From contig JAISHO010000004.1 of NCBI GenBank assembly GCA_031262485.1, positions 1 through 35,687 on the forward strand: a stretch of 35,687 nt of DNA, written 5' to 3'. Shown here piece after piece: positions 1 to 7,922 of the stretch. The position numbers and the translations under genes are program-made. The notes beneath the pieces were generated by a model. That model had not been told where the DNA came from and made no database searches. It saw nothing but the letters and a program-made list of their open reading frames with translations. The DNA comes from Propionibacteriaceae bacterium (lineage in GTDB: Bacteria; Actinomycetota; Actinomycetes; Propionibacteriales; Propionibacteriaceae). Numbering within the stretch: position 1 is the stretch's first letter; each line of letters starts with the position of its first letter.

Positions 1-21
1 ACCGGCTATCAGATAGCATCA

Positions 22-1098
22 TTATGATGATATAGCGCACCTATAGGGATAATGTCGCTGAATTCTGATTCCTCTGCTCCTCACTATGCTGGATGCGCGC
101 ATCCCTGCTTGAATAAAACTCTGATCTTTGATGAGAAAAGTTTTTGAGGCGAGGGTGCGATGAAATAAATCTACAAAATCATGATCGCACTTATCGTGAA
201 GGCAATTTTGATATATTATTTGCTTGAATAGCGAAAGAGATTTATTGACTTGCTCTGTAGATAATGGGTAAGAGATAATTGCGTGATGAGGAACTGGCGC
301 TTTCATTTCCTCGAGGAGGGATAACGTTTTGATAATCCATTTTTCGGATTGCCCCGAAATATGAATTATTGGTGGGTGCTTACTAGTGATGGTCATATCG
401 AGAGTTTGCTCCGTTGAGACGAATTCGAGGAATCCTTCGTTGAAGTTCACAGTTTGCCAGTCATCAAGATGATTCCATGCGGCATTAACGGTATGGGCGA
501 TCGGGGGGATGTCTCCTGTGTTCCCACTCTCATAGTAGAAAACTACCAACGGATCTACTTCCTCGAGACGGCTTGAGACTGCTCGTGTCGAAGAATCTTG
601 AAGCGTAATTCTCCCGGATATGGGATCGGAATAAGATTGTGATACATAAATATTTGTAATGGATGTTTGGTTTTCGATGATTTGAGATCGATTCCCCAAG
701 CCGGATTGAACGCTTACTTTGGAACAAGCTATTTCATCGGATTCGAAATCCAAGGTTGATAGCGCTTCTGGTCGCCCGTCATAATGATCTTGTCCGTTAC
801 TGATTTCCGATGATGAATACACCGATCTAAGGGTCGGTTTTGATCCGATTTTGAGGTCGAGCAATGCGTCTGCTCGGATTCCCTGGAGGATGCTGATGAG
901 TGCTTCGTCCGTGACTCCCTGAACGACAACGGCTCTAACGAGGCCCCGGAGTTCGCCTTTCGCTTCGAACTCCACTCGGGCTCGTTCTGGGGCTTCTTCG
1001 GGAGCCTCGTGTGAGGCTGGTGGACTGGATATGATTTTCTGATATCGCTCCCACGCGTTCCGCAATTCTTGTACTATGACATTGAGTGAATCGTTCAT
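22..1098 (-). CDS. Putative degenerate CHAT-like (caspase-fold) protein, third gene of the amyloid/NLR island
   Basis: A 358-residue protein with no confident overall match. By eye, residues ~180-345 follow the CHAT plan. A strand with VVFYYESGNTGD opens it, then a helix, then PPIIHISGQS where active CHAT proteases have HFSGHG, then HHAIISYPLS where they have a strand ending in Cys-Tyr-Ser, then FVDLFHRTLASK like the usual F..GFY..LA.G helix. The catalytic His would be Gln and the Cys would be Pro, so a protease function is not supported. Residues 45-85 form a helical segment of unknown kind. Residues 129-152 weakly resemble the motif shared by the two upstream genes. It starts 17 bp after the NTPase stop, so it is probably co-transcribed. 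No clear ribosome binding site is seen. The fold assignment is inference from pattern only; it could be another effector-associated domain. Confidence 0.45.
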   Translation of the reverse strand: MNDSLNVIVQELRNAWERYQKIISSPPASHEAPEEAPERARVEFEAKGELRGLVRAVVVQGVTDEALISILQGIRADALLDLKIGSKPTLRSVYSSSEISNGQDHYDGRPEALSTLDFESDEIACSKVSVQSGLGNRSQIIENQTSITNIYVSQSYSDPISGRITLQDSSTRAVSSRLEEVDPLVVFYYESGNTGDIPPIAHTVNAAWNHLDDWQTVNFNEGFLEFVSTEQTLDMTITSKHPPIIHISGQSEKWIIKTLSLLEEMKAPVPHHAIISYPLSTEQVNKSLSLFKQIIYQNCLHDKCDHDFVDLFHRTLASKTFLIKDQSFIQAGMRASSIVRSRGIRIQRHYPYRCAISS

Positions 1099-1115
1099 GA
1101 AAATATGGCGTGGGG

Positions 1116-3896
1116 CTAGGATATCAAGTCATTGATTGATTCTATGGCCATAGAGAATTCTGTGTCATCTTCCTGTCCTGACCCAAGCGAAAGCTCTTCG
1201 TCTGGCGAACCTGATAGCTGCGCGTAGACAAAATCCATGCCCCGGTGCGCTGCGATATAGAGAATCCCCCAGTGCCCTCTCATGATGAGTTTTGATTCAT
1301 ATGAAAGGGCTTGACTTGCGGCAAATTTTGCCAACTCTAGCGAATCCGATGATGTTAATTCATTATAGTTCGCCTCAAGGAAATCGAGCGATTCTTTCCA
1401 TGTTGGCTTTGCGACCCAACGCTCAAGGATTTGTTCCACATCCTCAATAACACGGTAGTGGTTCAGAAGAGTGTCTAATTCTCCAGCGCAATAACTTTGA
1501 TATAGTTTCTTAATTGTGTCGGTCCATTGGTTGTCGGGATTTAGTTCAATGAATGCGTTGAGCGGTGTGTCGGCCTGAAAAAGATCATCAGCGTCTTCTC
1601 TGATCACAGGGATCCGATCGCACCATGTTGCAATGTTCATCCATTTGTTAATTGTTGTCGTCAATTCAACTGGAATATCACAGGTCAACCATGATGGCCA
1701 CGTGGTGGGAGGAGTGAATGTCCTATCCATTTTAGTCGTCAAGAGGGTGATCGCCTGACGCAGAGTTCTTCGTGTGATCCCTATGGACTTCGGATCACTC
1801 AATGAGCTTATTGAAGTCAAAACGGAACTGGAAAGGGAGATGATTCGTTCGGGGCCATGGTCAGATGAGAAAAGGAAGGGGATGGTACGGAGCAAGATTA
1901 GCGGCTGCGAATGCGGATCACCTCGATTAATGACCGCTTCGATAGTGCTGACCGCTTTGTCGCGTCGTCCGACTTCGGAGAGTAGAGCGGCGTAGTTGTT
2001 GAGGGACCCGGCTAGTACGGGGGTGTAGGCGGCGGGGTTGGCGGTGGCGAGCGTCTCGTAGAGTTCGACGGCGCGTTCCTCAAGTTCCTCTCTGAGATTC
2101 AACGTTGCCATGCCTTGGTGCGCTAAACGTGAGGAGAGATCGGAACAACTCGATGCGAACGTCGAGAGAGATGATTCGTCATCGTTAGCGGGGTAGCCGA
2201 CGGCTGATATGCCAGTTGCTCTGGTGAATTGGTTCAATGCGACCATCACGTTGGAAACATCCTGTGTGCTCGCAGAAGCACTAAGAATCAGATCGTGAAG
2301 AAGCGAACGATCAAGTGTGGATAGTATGACTTTTCGTGCCTCTTTATACCTCTCGGCCACTCGAGATAGCACAATGAGTGACCGCGTGAAGAGGGCGATA
2401 TCTCGTTTTGAGGAAAGTAGGGCGTTGATCACTCCGACGTTATCGCTTATGATTGATATATCGTCGTAGCTACTGGTATCTCTTTCTTCGGCTGATTCCA
2501 GCCATGTCGCCACAAGGTATTCACCAAGAAGATCAGGTTGTAGAGGATGCCAGGTCAATGGTGTATCGCTCTGGCTCCCTAGTTGCTCATTGGCGTAAAT
2601 TTGCCCAGCGAGTCGATCGATTTGTTTTTCTGTGAGAAATGGATGGGGAAAGAACGATGAGATAAGTTGGTATCGGTCTGCCGATCCTTCGATGCCTGGG
2701 AAAACTTCCGAAGCGGTCATCATGGCAACGAGATTTCGAAGAAGTGGGTTGCCTTCGGGGATATTGACGTTACATCGCTTGGCGACGCTCTCCCAATACT
2801 TTTTCTCGTGGTCGATGAAGAGGGAGAAAGCCTCATCTCGTTTCGATGGTAATCGATCGGATTTCGAGGAAGAGGCATCAGCCGCTTCATCATTCTTGGA
2901 ATGAACGGTGAGGTAAGCAGCCATGAGGGCATGAAGCGGTCGGGTGCACCAAGAAATATCCGCAGAATTCGATTCTGTGGTGATGACGCCAGGGCTGGTG
3001 TGATCACTCGCATCGTGGGCAGAGGTGAACCCTTTGACTCCTGCATGATAAATCCGAGAAATCCACGAAGCATGTGCATCTTTCGATGATTGATCGGGGT
3101 CGGATGTGAGTTCGAGGATCTGGCCGCTGGCGCTGATCTCGTTCCACATCTTTCCGAGGGTCGAAGACGCATCCCCCTTGTCCCATCCGAGTCCTCTGAT
3201 CCAACGATCTTGGTCCGTACCCAGGCCGGGACGCCGGAGAATGAGGAGGACTTTGAGTTTGTTAGCGCCCTCGCCGGAACGGGCGGCGACAGCTTCGACT
3301 AATCGTCGAGTGGTCTCCGGGCGATCCTCGGCATAATCGACCACGATGAGGCTCGTGGATGGGGCTTTTGTGATAGCGCTGTAATGACCAGAAGTCAATT
3401 CTTCATTGTCTCGCAGAAATCCAGCGACTCTCGAGAGTTCTCTCTCGTTTGATTGTTCCGGTAAATCCTCGTGAGTGAAGGCGATCGTCCGGCATAGTTC
3501 AGATGCCAAACGAGTCTTCCCCGTACCTCCCTTTCCTCCGAGGATAAAGAATGGACATCCTGGGGATTCCGAGATAGCCCACAAGCGTAAACGTTCCAGT
3601 TCGCTATCGTTGGGATCGTATGGAATGAATGGTATGGGACATGTCTTTGCATTGAGGAAGAATGAAGGGGGAAGTATCAAGCTTAGGGAGTTGTTAGGGT
3701 AGGGGAATTGAATAGGAATCTCTTCGTCATTGATAATGATCTTGTTATTGTCTCCCTTTTGAACGGCGATGATTCCACTGGTGACATCACCGATGGAGAC
3801 GCCGCCAGTAGATTGGGGATCTCTCGGGCGGAGACGAGCCATGATCATCTCGACAATGGAAGAGAATAATTTCATCTTATCAGTAATTCCTCTCAT
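1116..3896 (-). CDS. STAND/NLR-like P-loop NTPase with N-terminal amyloid-type motif and TPR-like segment
   Basis: A 926-residue protein. Residues 31-54 carry a Gly/Asn/aliphatic motif (GGVSIGDVTSGIIAV, then KGDNNKIII) that aligns without gaps with the C terminus of the neighbouring small protein. The NTPase core follows. Walker A is GGKGGTGKT at residues 120-128. Walker B is LIVVDYAED, with Asp187. Then KVLLILRR has an arginine (221) where STAND ATPases have sensor 1. Residues ~600-655 look like a tetratricopeptide unit (NPAAYTPVLAGSLNNYAALL, then GRRDKA), and its DNA is more GC-rich than its surroundings. The C-terminal 270 residues are helical and unrecognised. In such proteins the C terminus senses a trigger and the NTPase oligomerises; the N-terminal motif would then seed a partner. 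An alternative start at Met8 (3875) has AGAGGA upstream. Confidence 0.75.
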   Translation of the reverse strand: MRGITDKMKLFSSIVEMIMARLRPRDPQSTGGVSIGDVTSGIIAVQKGDNNKIIINDEEIPIQFPYPNNSLSLILPPSFFLNAKTCPIPFIPYDPNDSELERLRLWAISESPGCPFFILGGKGGTGKTRLASELCRTIAFTHEDLPEQSNERELSRVAGFLRDNEELTSGHYSAITKAPSTSLIVVDYAEDRPETTRRLVEAVAARSGEGANKLKVLLILRRPGLGTDQDRWIRGLGWDKGDASSTLGKMWNEISASGQILELTSDPDQSSKDAHASWISRIYHAGVKGFTSAHDASDHTSPGVITTESNSADISWCTRPLHALMAAYLTVHSKNDEAADASSSKSDRLPSKRDEAFSLFIDHEKKYWESVAKRCNVNIPEGNPLLRNLVAMMTASEVFPGIEGSADRYQLISSFFPHPFLTEKQIDRLAGQIYANEQLGSQSDTPLTWHPLQPDLLGEYLVATWLESAEERDTSSYDDISIISDNVGVINALLSSKRDIALFTRSLIVLSRVAERYKEARKVILSTLDRSLLHDLILSASASTQDVSNVMVALNQFTRATGISAVGYPANDDESSLSTFASSCSDLSSRLAHQGMATLNLREELEERAVELYETLATANPAAYTPVLAGSLNNYAALLSEVGRRDKAVSTIEAVINRGDPHSQPLILLRTIPFLFSSDHGPERIISLSSSVLTSISSLSDPKSIGITRRTLRQAITLLTTKMDRTFTPPTTWPSWLTCDIPVELTTTINKWMNIATWCDRIPVIREDADDLFQADTPLNAFIELNPDNQWTDTIKKLYQSYCAGELDTLLNHYRVIEDVEQILERWVAKPTWKESLDFLEANYNELTSSDSLELAKFAASQALSYESKLIMRGHWGILYIAAHRGMDFVYAQLSGSPDEELSLGSGQEDDTEFSMAIESINDLIS

Positions 3897-4012
3897 ATAC
3901 GGTGCAGTGATTAGACGGCTGAGCTAATTCAAAGTGATGCGTTAGTACATAAGAACAGCTCCGTATTTCTGTATTGCCAGAGACTCGGCACCTCAAGTGA
4001 AATATGTACTAT

Positions 4013-4375
4013 TTACATTGATATACTGTTGCCAGATCCTGATGCAATGACGACTTTAGAATTCTTGATATTTCCCGTAGTTACGCTTCCTGAACTCTCT
4101 GATAATGAGCTGTACCACTTTTCCAGTTCACTCTTGTGTGACTGAATCTCTGCATAGATCTCGTCGTCAGTGTCGCTAAGTGACTTGACAAGTGATGTGA
4201 TCTCTTTTCGGTCACCTTTCGTGATCGCCTTTGCGAGTTCTTGATTCAGACGAGGTTTTGAGGCGAAATGGTCCTTGATCTTCACCACGAGTTTGCCCAG
4301 GCTTTGAGTCATGGCGGATCCGACGGCTTCTCCCGCCCCGGCTAGAAGTGCTGCAACAACAGTGTTGATATCCAT
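4013..4375 (-). CDS. BELL-like putative pore-forming effector with C-terminal amyloid-type motif
   Basis: A 120-residue protein from the chosen start MDINTVVAAL. Residues 6-22 are hydrophobic and Ala/Gly-rich (VVAALLAGAGEAVGSAM), followed by an amphipathic, charged helical region to about 95. Residues 97-120 (SVTTGNIKNSKVVI, then ASGSGNSISM) match the N-terminal motif of the NTPase encoded next door. BELL proteins are predicted bacterial analogues of fungal HeLo-like membrane-active death effectors. They carry their amyloid motif at the C terminus and sit beside an NLR gene, exactly as here. The inferred role is membrane permeabilisation once templated by the NTPase. An upstream in-frame ATG at 4408 would add 11 residues (MTQGPFVYYRF). 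I prefer 4375 because the -10 element at 4382-4387 lies between the two ATGs. The next gene starts after 116 bp. Confidence 0.7.
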   Translation of the reverse strand: MDINTVVAALLAGAGEAVGSAMTQSLGKLVVKIKDHFASKPRLNQELAKAITKGDRKEITSLVKSLSDTDDEIYAEIQSHKSELEKWYSSLSESSGSVTTGNIKNSKVVIASGSGNSISM

Positions 4376-4381
4376 AAAACG

Positions 4382-4408
4382 ATAATACACGAATGGCCCT
4401 TGAGTCAT
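4382..4408 (-). promoter_or_regulatory. Candidate promoter of the amyloid/NLR island, possibly leaderless
   Basis: On the minus strand TATTAT (4387-4382) is a near-consensus -10. ATGACT (4408-4403) is a partial -35 with a short 15-nt spacer. Transcription would start at or just before the ATG at 4375, giving a leaderless mRNA, which is common in actinobacteria. No Shine-Dalgarno sequence precedes either candidate start. The -35 is poor, so the call is tentative. Confidence 0.35.
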
Positions 4409-4532
4409 GCTGATTGGAACGACGCTGGACCCTTACGCGTGAGAGCATTCATGATCGATGAAGAGCGCGGGCGATCTCTGCACATGGAGTTGCCGCTTCT
4501 TCTCTGCGGGACCTGCCCTATGATTCACTCAA

Positions 4533-4545
4533 TTGAATGTTTCAA
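4533..4545. promoter_or_regulatory. Small inverted repeat, possible operator upstream of lacI-family gene
   Basis: TTGAA-TGT-TTCAA is a perfect 5-bp inverted repeat with a 3-bp centre. It lies about 60 bp upstream of the LacI-family start codon, next to the 8-bp palindrome TCAATTGA. LacI-family regulators often bind short palindromes in their own promoter. The repeat is short enough to be chance. Confidence 0.25.
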
Positions 4546-4602
4546 AACCCCCGTGGCTCCGCTTTGGATGAGCGACCAGGCGGGCGTGGCGGAAGGGGAG
4601 CG

Positions 4603-5631
4603 ATGGCGGGCAAACGCCGTAGTGGTCGGGTGTCGATCGTCGATGTGGCGAAGGCGGCGGGGGTGTCCGTCGGCACCGTTTCGAACACGCTCAATCGTCC
4701 GGAGATCGTCTTGGAGGAGACGTTGACGCGGGTGCGGGAGGCGATCGACGAGTTGGGCTATGTGCCGAGCGCGGTGGCTCGCCAGTTGCGCAGCGGGGTG
4801 CCGACGTCCGTCGGGGCGATCGTCCTCGATCTGCGCAATCCCTTTTACACCGATATGGCCCGAGGGATCGAGGATCGGCTCAACGAGGCCGGATACACCC
4901 TTGTCATCGGCAGTTCCGATGGCGACGGTGAGCGGGAGGAACGTTATCTCAGCTTGTTCGAGACGCAAGGTGTCTCTGGGATCATCGCGACGACCGTCAG
5001 CGGCGATGGCGAGGCCTTGCGGCGGGTCATGGAGCGGGGCACGCCCGTCGTCTTGCTCGAGACCAGCTTCCCCGACCTCGACGTCTCCTGGGTCATGATC
5101 GACAACATCGCCGGAGGGAGGGCCGCCGCTCAGCATCTCATCGAACAAGGCTGGACGACGATCACGATGTTCAATGGCCCATCGGAGATCCGCCAGTGCG
5201 TCGAACGGGCCGAGGGAGCGCGCCAGGCGCTCCGTGAGGCCGGGTTCAGCGACGACGCCCTCGTCGAGATAGACGTCGACACCCTCGATGTCGCCGGGGG
5301 AACGGCGGCGGCGACGCGCTGGATCGAGGACGAAGGGAACCCCCAGGGAGCGATCTTCTGCGTCAATGACCTCGTCGGCATCGGAGTGCAACGGGCGCTT
5401 CGCCAACACGGGGGGTATTCGCCTGTCGCGACCCCGATCGTCGGGTTCGACGACATCGAACGGATCGCCGATCTGGCCGTCCCGTTGACGTCGGTGCGCC
5501 AACCGACCTACGACATCGGCCACCGGGCCGCCAGCCTCCTCCTCGACCACGACGGGGATGTCGACGCGCAACATGTCATGCTCACCCCCGAGTTGGTTCC
5601 GAGAGCTTCCACCCTGAGGGAGGGAGCGTGA
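4603..5631 (+). CDS. LacI/GalR-family transcriptional regulator
   Basis: A 342-residue protein with the standard two-part family layout. An N-terminal helix-turn-helix reads VSIVDVAKAAGVSVGTVSNT and is followed by the hinge helix (SAVARQLRSG). The periplasmic-binding-protein-like sensor domain starts at VGAIVLDLRNPFYTDMARGI and includes the typical late motif PIVGFDDIERIADLAVPLTS with a following VRQP. The start at 4603 is preferred over an upstream in-frame ATG (4537) because AAGGGGAG lies 2 bases before CGATG and because the HTH then begins near residue 10, as usual. It probably represses a sugar or nucleoside uptake system, but no transporter or sugar enzyme sits beside it. Its stop codon overlaps the GTG start of crcB, so the two are likely one transcript. 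Confidence 0.9.
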   Translation: MAGKRRSGRVSIVDVAKAAGVSVGTVSNTLNRPEIVLEETLTRVREAIDELGYVPSAVARQLRSGVPTSVGAIVLDLRNPFYTDMARGIEDRLNEAGYTLVIGSSDGDGEREERYLSLFETQGVSGIIATTVSGDGEALRRVMERGTPVVLLETSFPDLDVSWVMIDNIAGGRAAAQHLIEQGWTTITMFNGPSEIRQCVERAEGARQALREAGFSDDALVEIDVDTLDVAGGTAAATRWIEDEGNPQGAIFCVNDLVGIGVQRALRQHGGYSPVATPIVGFDDIERIADLAVPLTSVRQPTYDIGHRAASLLLDHDGDVDAQHVMLTPELVPRASTLREGA

Positions 5632-6014
5632 TCGACATCCTCGCCGTCGGCCTCGGCGGAGGCTGCGGCGCCATCCTGCGATATGGCGTCAGCCGGCTGC
5701 CGTTCAACGACGCCTTCCCGTGGGCGACCTTCGTCGTCAACATCGTCGGGGCCGTCCTCCTCGGATTCCTCACCGGCCTGACTCGGGAACGCGGCCTGCT
5801 TCCAGCGCCGCTCCAACTCGGGCTGACGACCGGGCTGTGCGGCGGGTTCACGACGTTCTCCACCTTCTCGCTCGAAGCCTGGGACCATCTCCGCGACGAG
5901 CGCTATCTCCTCGCCGGCGGCTACGTAGCCGCCAGCCTCGTCTGCTGCCTGGCCGGGATCGCCGTCGGGATGGCTTTAGCTCACCTCGTCATCGCTCGTA
6001 CCGGGCCGGCCTGA
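5628..6014 (+). CDS. crcB: Fluoride channel CrcB/FluC
   Basis: A 128-residue integral membrane protein with four hydrophobic segments. It has the family hallmarks GGGCGAILRY near the N terminus, a first-half VNIVGAVLLGFL segment with the conserved Asn, and TGLCGGFTTFSTFS, which holds the phenylalanine/threonine track and the central sodium site of Fluc channels. These act as dual-topology dimers that export fluoride passively from the cytoplasm. The start is GTG at 5628, overlapping the upstream TGA, with AGGGAG just before it. Actinobacteria often carry two adjacent crcB genes; only one is present here. The last 39 bp overlap the end of the convergent transporter gene. No fluoride riboswitch is seen, as expected for a gene inside an operon. 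Confidence 0.92.
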   Translation: MIDILAVGLGGGCGAILRYGVSRLPFNDAFPWATFVVNIVGAVLLGFLTGLTRERGLLPAPLQLGLTTGLCGGFTTFSTFSLEAWDHLRDERYLLAGGYVAASLVCCLAGIAVGMALAHLVIARTGPA

Positions 6015-6923
6015 TCGGGCGAGGGTGTCGTCGGGGGGGGGACCTTTGATGACGACATACATCGCGGCCAGCACGGCGACGGCGCCGAGGACGAACTGAC
6101 CAGTGAGGCGCTCTCCGCCGAACGCGATGGCGAAGACGGTGGCCCACAACGGCTCCGAGCACATGATGACGGACGCTTTCGTCGGAGGGACGTAGCCCTG
6201 GGCCCAGGTCTGCGCCAAGAGAGCGACGGCGCCGCAGGGGATCGCCAGGTAGACGATCCACAGCCAGGCCGACGTCGTCTGCGGCCAACCGATCCCGCCG
6301 GGAAGAGCGGCGACGATGAAGACGAGCGTCATCGTGATCGCTTGGACGACGGTGAGCGCCCCGGCGTCGGAGGGTTTCGACCATCGGCCGAGGAAGACGA
6401 TGTGGATGGCATAGAACAACGCCGAGCCGATCGTCAGGAGATCGCCATAACCGATGAGCGGGCCCTCGCCTGGGTGGATGGCCAGCCCGGCTAGGCCGGC
6501 CAAGGCGAGTCCGACGGCGAGCCAGACCATCCGGTGGAGACGTTGGCGGAACAACGCGAACCCGACGACAGGGGTGAGCACGACGTAGAGCCCGGTGAGG
6601 AACCCGGAGACGGAGGCCGAGGTGTGGCCCAACCCGACGGTTTGGAGCAATTGGGCCGTGGCGTAGAACCCGCCCAGGGCCGCCCCGCGCAGGAAGAGAC
6701 GGCGCTCCATCGGCCAGACTCGACGGAAGACGAGGATGAGGACGATCGTGGAGAGGCTGAAGCGGACGGCGAGGAGATCGGCCGCGCCGATCTGTCCGAG
6801 CAGCGCCTTGATCGAGAAGAAGGTCGACCCCCACAACACCGCCATGCCGAGCAGAGCCCACGGCGCCAAGCGCGAGGCCAAGGAGCGTGGCTGGGCAGCG
6901 TCGTCGCCCCCGGTTCGCGCCAT
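5976..6923 (-). CDS. EamA-family (DMT superfamily) transporter
   Basis: A 315-residue polytopic membrane protein with about ten hydrophobic segments in two EamA repeats. The first repeat starts at LGMAVLWGSTFFSIKALL, with the usual WG(S/T)xF motif, and contains QTVGLGHTSASVSGFLTGLY. The second contains a GYVPPTKASVIMCSEPLWATVFA stretch, split here into GYVPPTKASVIM and SEPLWATVFA, which is the characteristic late helix. The family exports or imports metabolites such as amino acids; the substrate cannot be read from sequence. The start at 6923 has GAGGGAGG four bases upstream. A longer open frame extends upstream but is antisense to the NIF3-family gene and is not coding. It converges on crcB and overlaps it. 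Confidence 0.9.
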   Translation of the reverse strand: MARTGGDDAAQPRSLASRLAPWALLGMAVLWGSTFFSIKALLGQIGAADLLAVRFSLSTIVLILVFRRVWPMERRLFLRGAALGGFYATAQLLQTVGLGHTSASVSGFLTGLYVVLTPVVGFALFRQRLHRMVWLAVGLALAGLAGLAIHPGEGPLIGYGDLLTIGSALFYAIHIVFLGRWSKPSDAGALTVVQAITMTLVFIVAALPGGIGWPQTTSAWLWIVYLAIPCGAVALLAQTWAQGYVPPTKASVIMCSEPLWATVFAIAFGGERLTGQFVLGAVAVLAAMYVVIKGPPPDDTLARSGRPGTSDDEVS

Positions 6924-7088
6924 CGGGCCTCCCTCGTCATGCGTTGCTCGCTGGTTTCCTTCTGTTGCCCTTCTCGTTCCCGCTGAGGACCGCCACACCA
7001 TGAGGACACCGCGTAGAATAGCGCCGAGGTGTGCGCCCCGAAGCGTCGCATCCCTCATTCGGGCCAACCGCCGACGCGAAGGGACGCC

Positions 7089-7922
7089 ATGCCGAGACCG
7101 ACGATGACCGCCGCCGAGGCCGCCCGCCGTGTGATCGAATGCGTCGGGGTGCCGACGCGGCCCACCACCGTCGACACCTTCCTCGCCGGCGATCCTGAGA
7201 CGATGGTGACGGGCGTCGTCGTCACCGTCATGGCGACAGTCGACGTCTGCCGAGCAGCCGTCGCCGCCGGAGCCAACCTCATCATCACCCACGAGCCGCT
7301 CTTCTACGACCACGCCAACGCCGCCGTCGACGACCTCGAAGCGGAGAACGACCCCATCTATCTGGCGAAGAAGAAATACATCGAGCAGCACGGGCTCGTC
7401 GTCTGGCATCTCCACGACCATTGGCACGACGTCCGCCCCGACGGCATCGACCTCGGCGTCATCGACGCCCTCGGGTGGGTGGCGCCCGACGACCTCACTT
7501 ATCCCGCTGTTCTCACCATCGAACCGATGAGGCTGGGAGAACTCGCCGCTCACGCCGCCGATCGTCTCGGCGCCGGCGCCGCCCGGTTCATCGGCGATCC
7601 TGGCATGCGCGTCACCGTCGTCGCCCTCGCGCTCGGCTTTCGGGGCACAGAGACCTTGCGCGGCCTGTTCCAGCGCGACGACATCGACGCTGTGCTCATC
7701 GGGGAGGCCCACGAGTGGGAATTGAGCGGGTACATCGCCGACGCCGCCGCCTTGGCCGCGCCGGTCGGCGTCGTCGTGCTCGGCCACCTACCCTCGGAGC
7801 AAGCCGGGATGAGCTACGCCACGGGCCTCATCGAAGCCGCTCTGGCGCCGACGCCGGTCGAATTCATCGCCGTCCCCGACATCTACCGCCCGGTGAGCGC
7901 ACCCGTCACGTCTTGGCCGTGA
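7089..7922 (+). CDS. NIF3/DUF34-family metal-binding protein
   Basis: A 277-residue protein of the Nif3-like family, often annotated as GTP cyclohydrolase I type 2 homologue. Conserved metal-site motifs are visible: NLIITHEPLFYDH, VVWHLHDHWHD, IGEAHEWELSGYIADA and LGHLPSEQAGM. The family forms toroidal hexamers with a dinuclear metal site; its biological function is largely unresolved. The start at 7089 was chosen over an in-frame ATG at 7029 because GAAGGGA sits 4 bases before it and the preceding 20 residues do not resemble the family. A TAGAAT element (7014-7019) may be its -10. The 3' end overlaps the end of the convergent glnR by 17 bp. Confidence 0.85.
   Translation: MPRPTMTAAEAARRVIECVGVPTRPTTVDTFLAGDPETMVTGVVVTVMATVDVCRAAVAAGANLIITHEPLFYDHANAAVDDLEAENDPIYLAKKKYIEQHGLVVWHLHDHWHDVRPDGIDLGVIDALGWVAPDDLTYPAVLTIEPMRLGELAAHAADRLGAGAARFIGDPGMRVTVVALALGFRGTETLRGLFQRDDIDAVLIGEAHEWELSGYIADAAALAAPVGVVVLGHLPSEQAGMSYATGLIEAALAPTPVEFIAVPDIYRPVSAPVTSWP

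Noticed and set aside
4013-4408. Antitoxin or small DNA-binding protein
   Set aside because: No helix-turn-helix or ribbon-helix-helix pattern; the hydrophobic N terminus and Gly/Asn-rich tail fit a membrane effector better.
4525-5574. Minus-strand open frame of 349 codons
   Set aside because: Antisense shadow of the LacI-family gene; no domain.
6924-7787. N-terminal extension of the EamA transporter to 603 codons
   Set aside because: The extension is antisense to the NIF3-family gene, and a good ribosome binding site marks the start at 6923.
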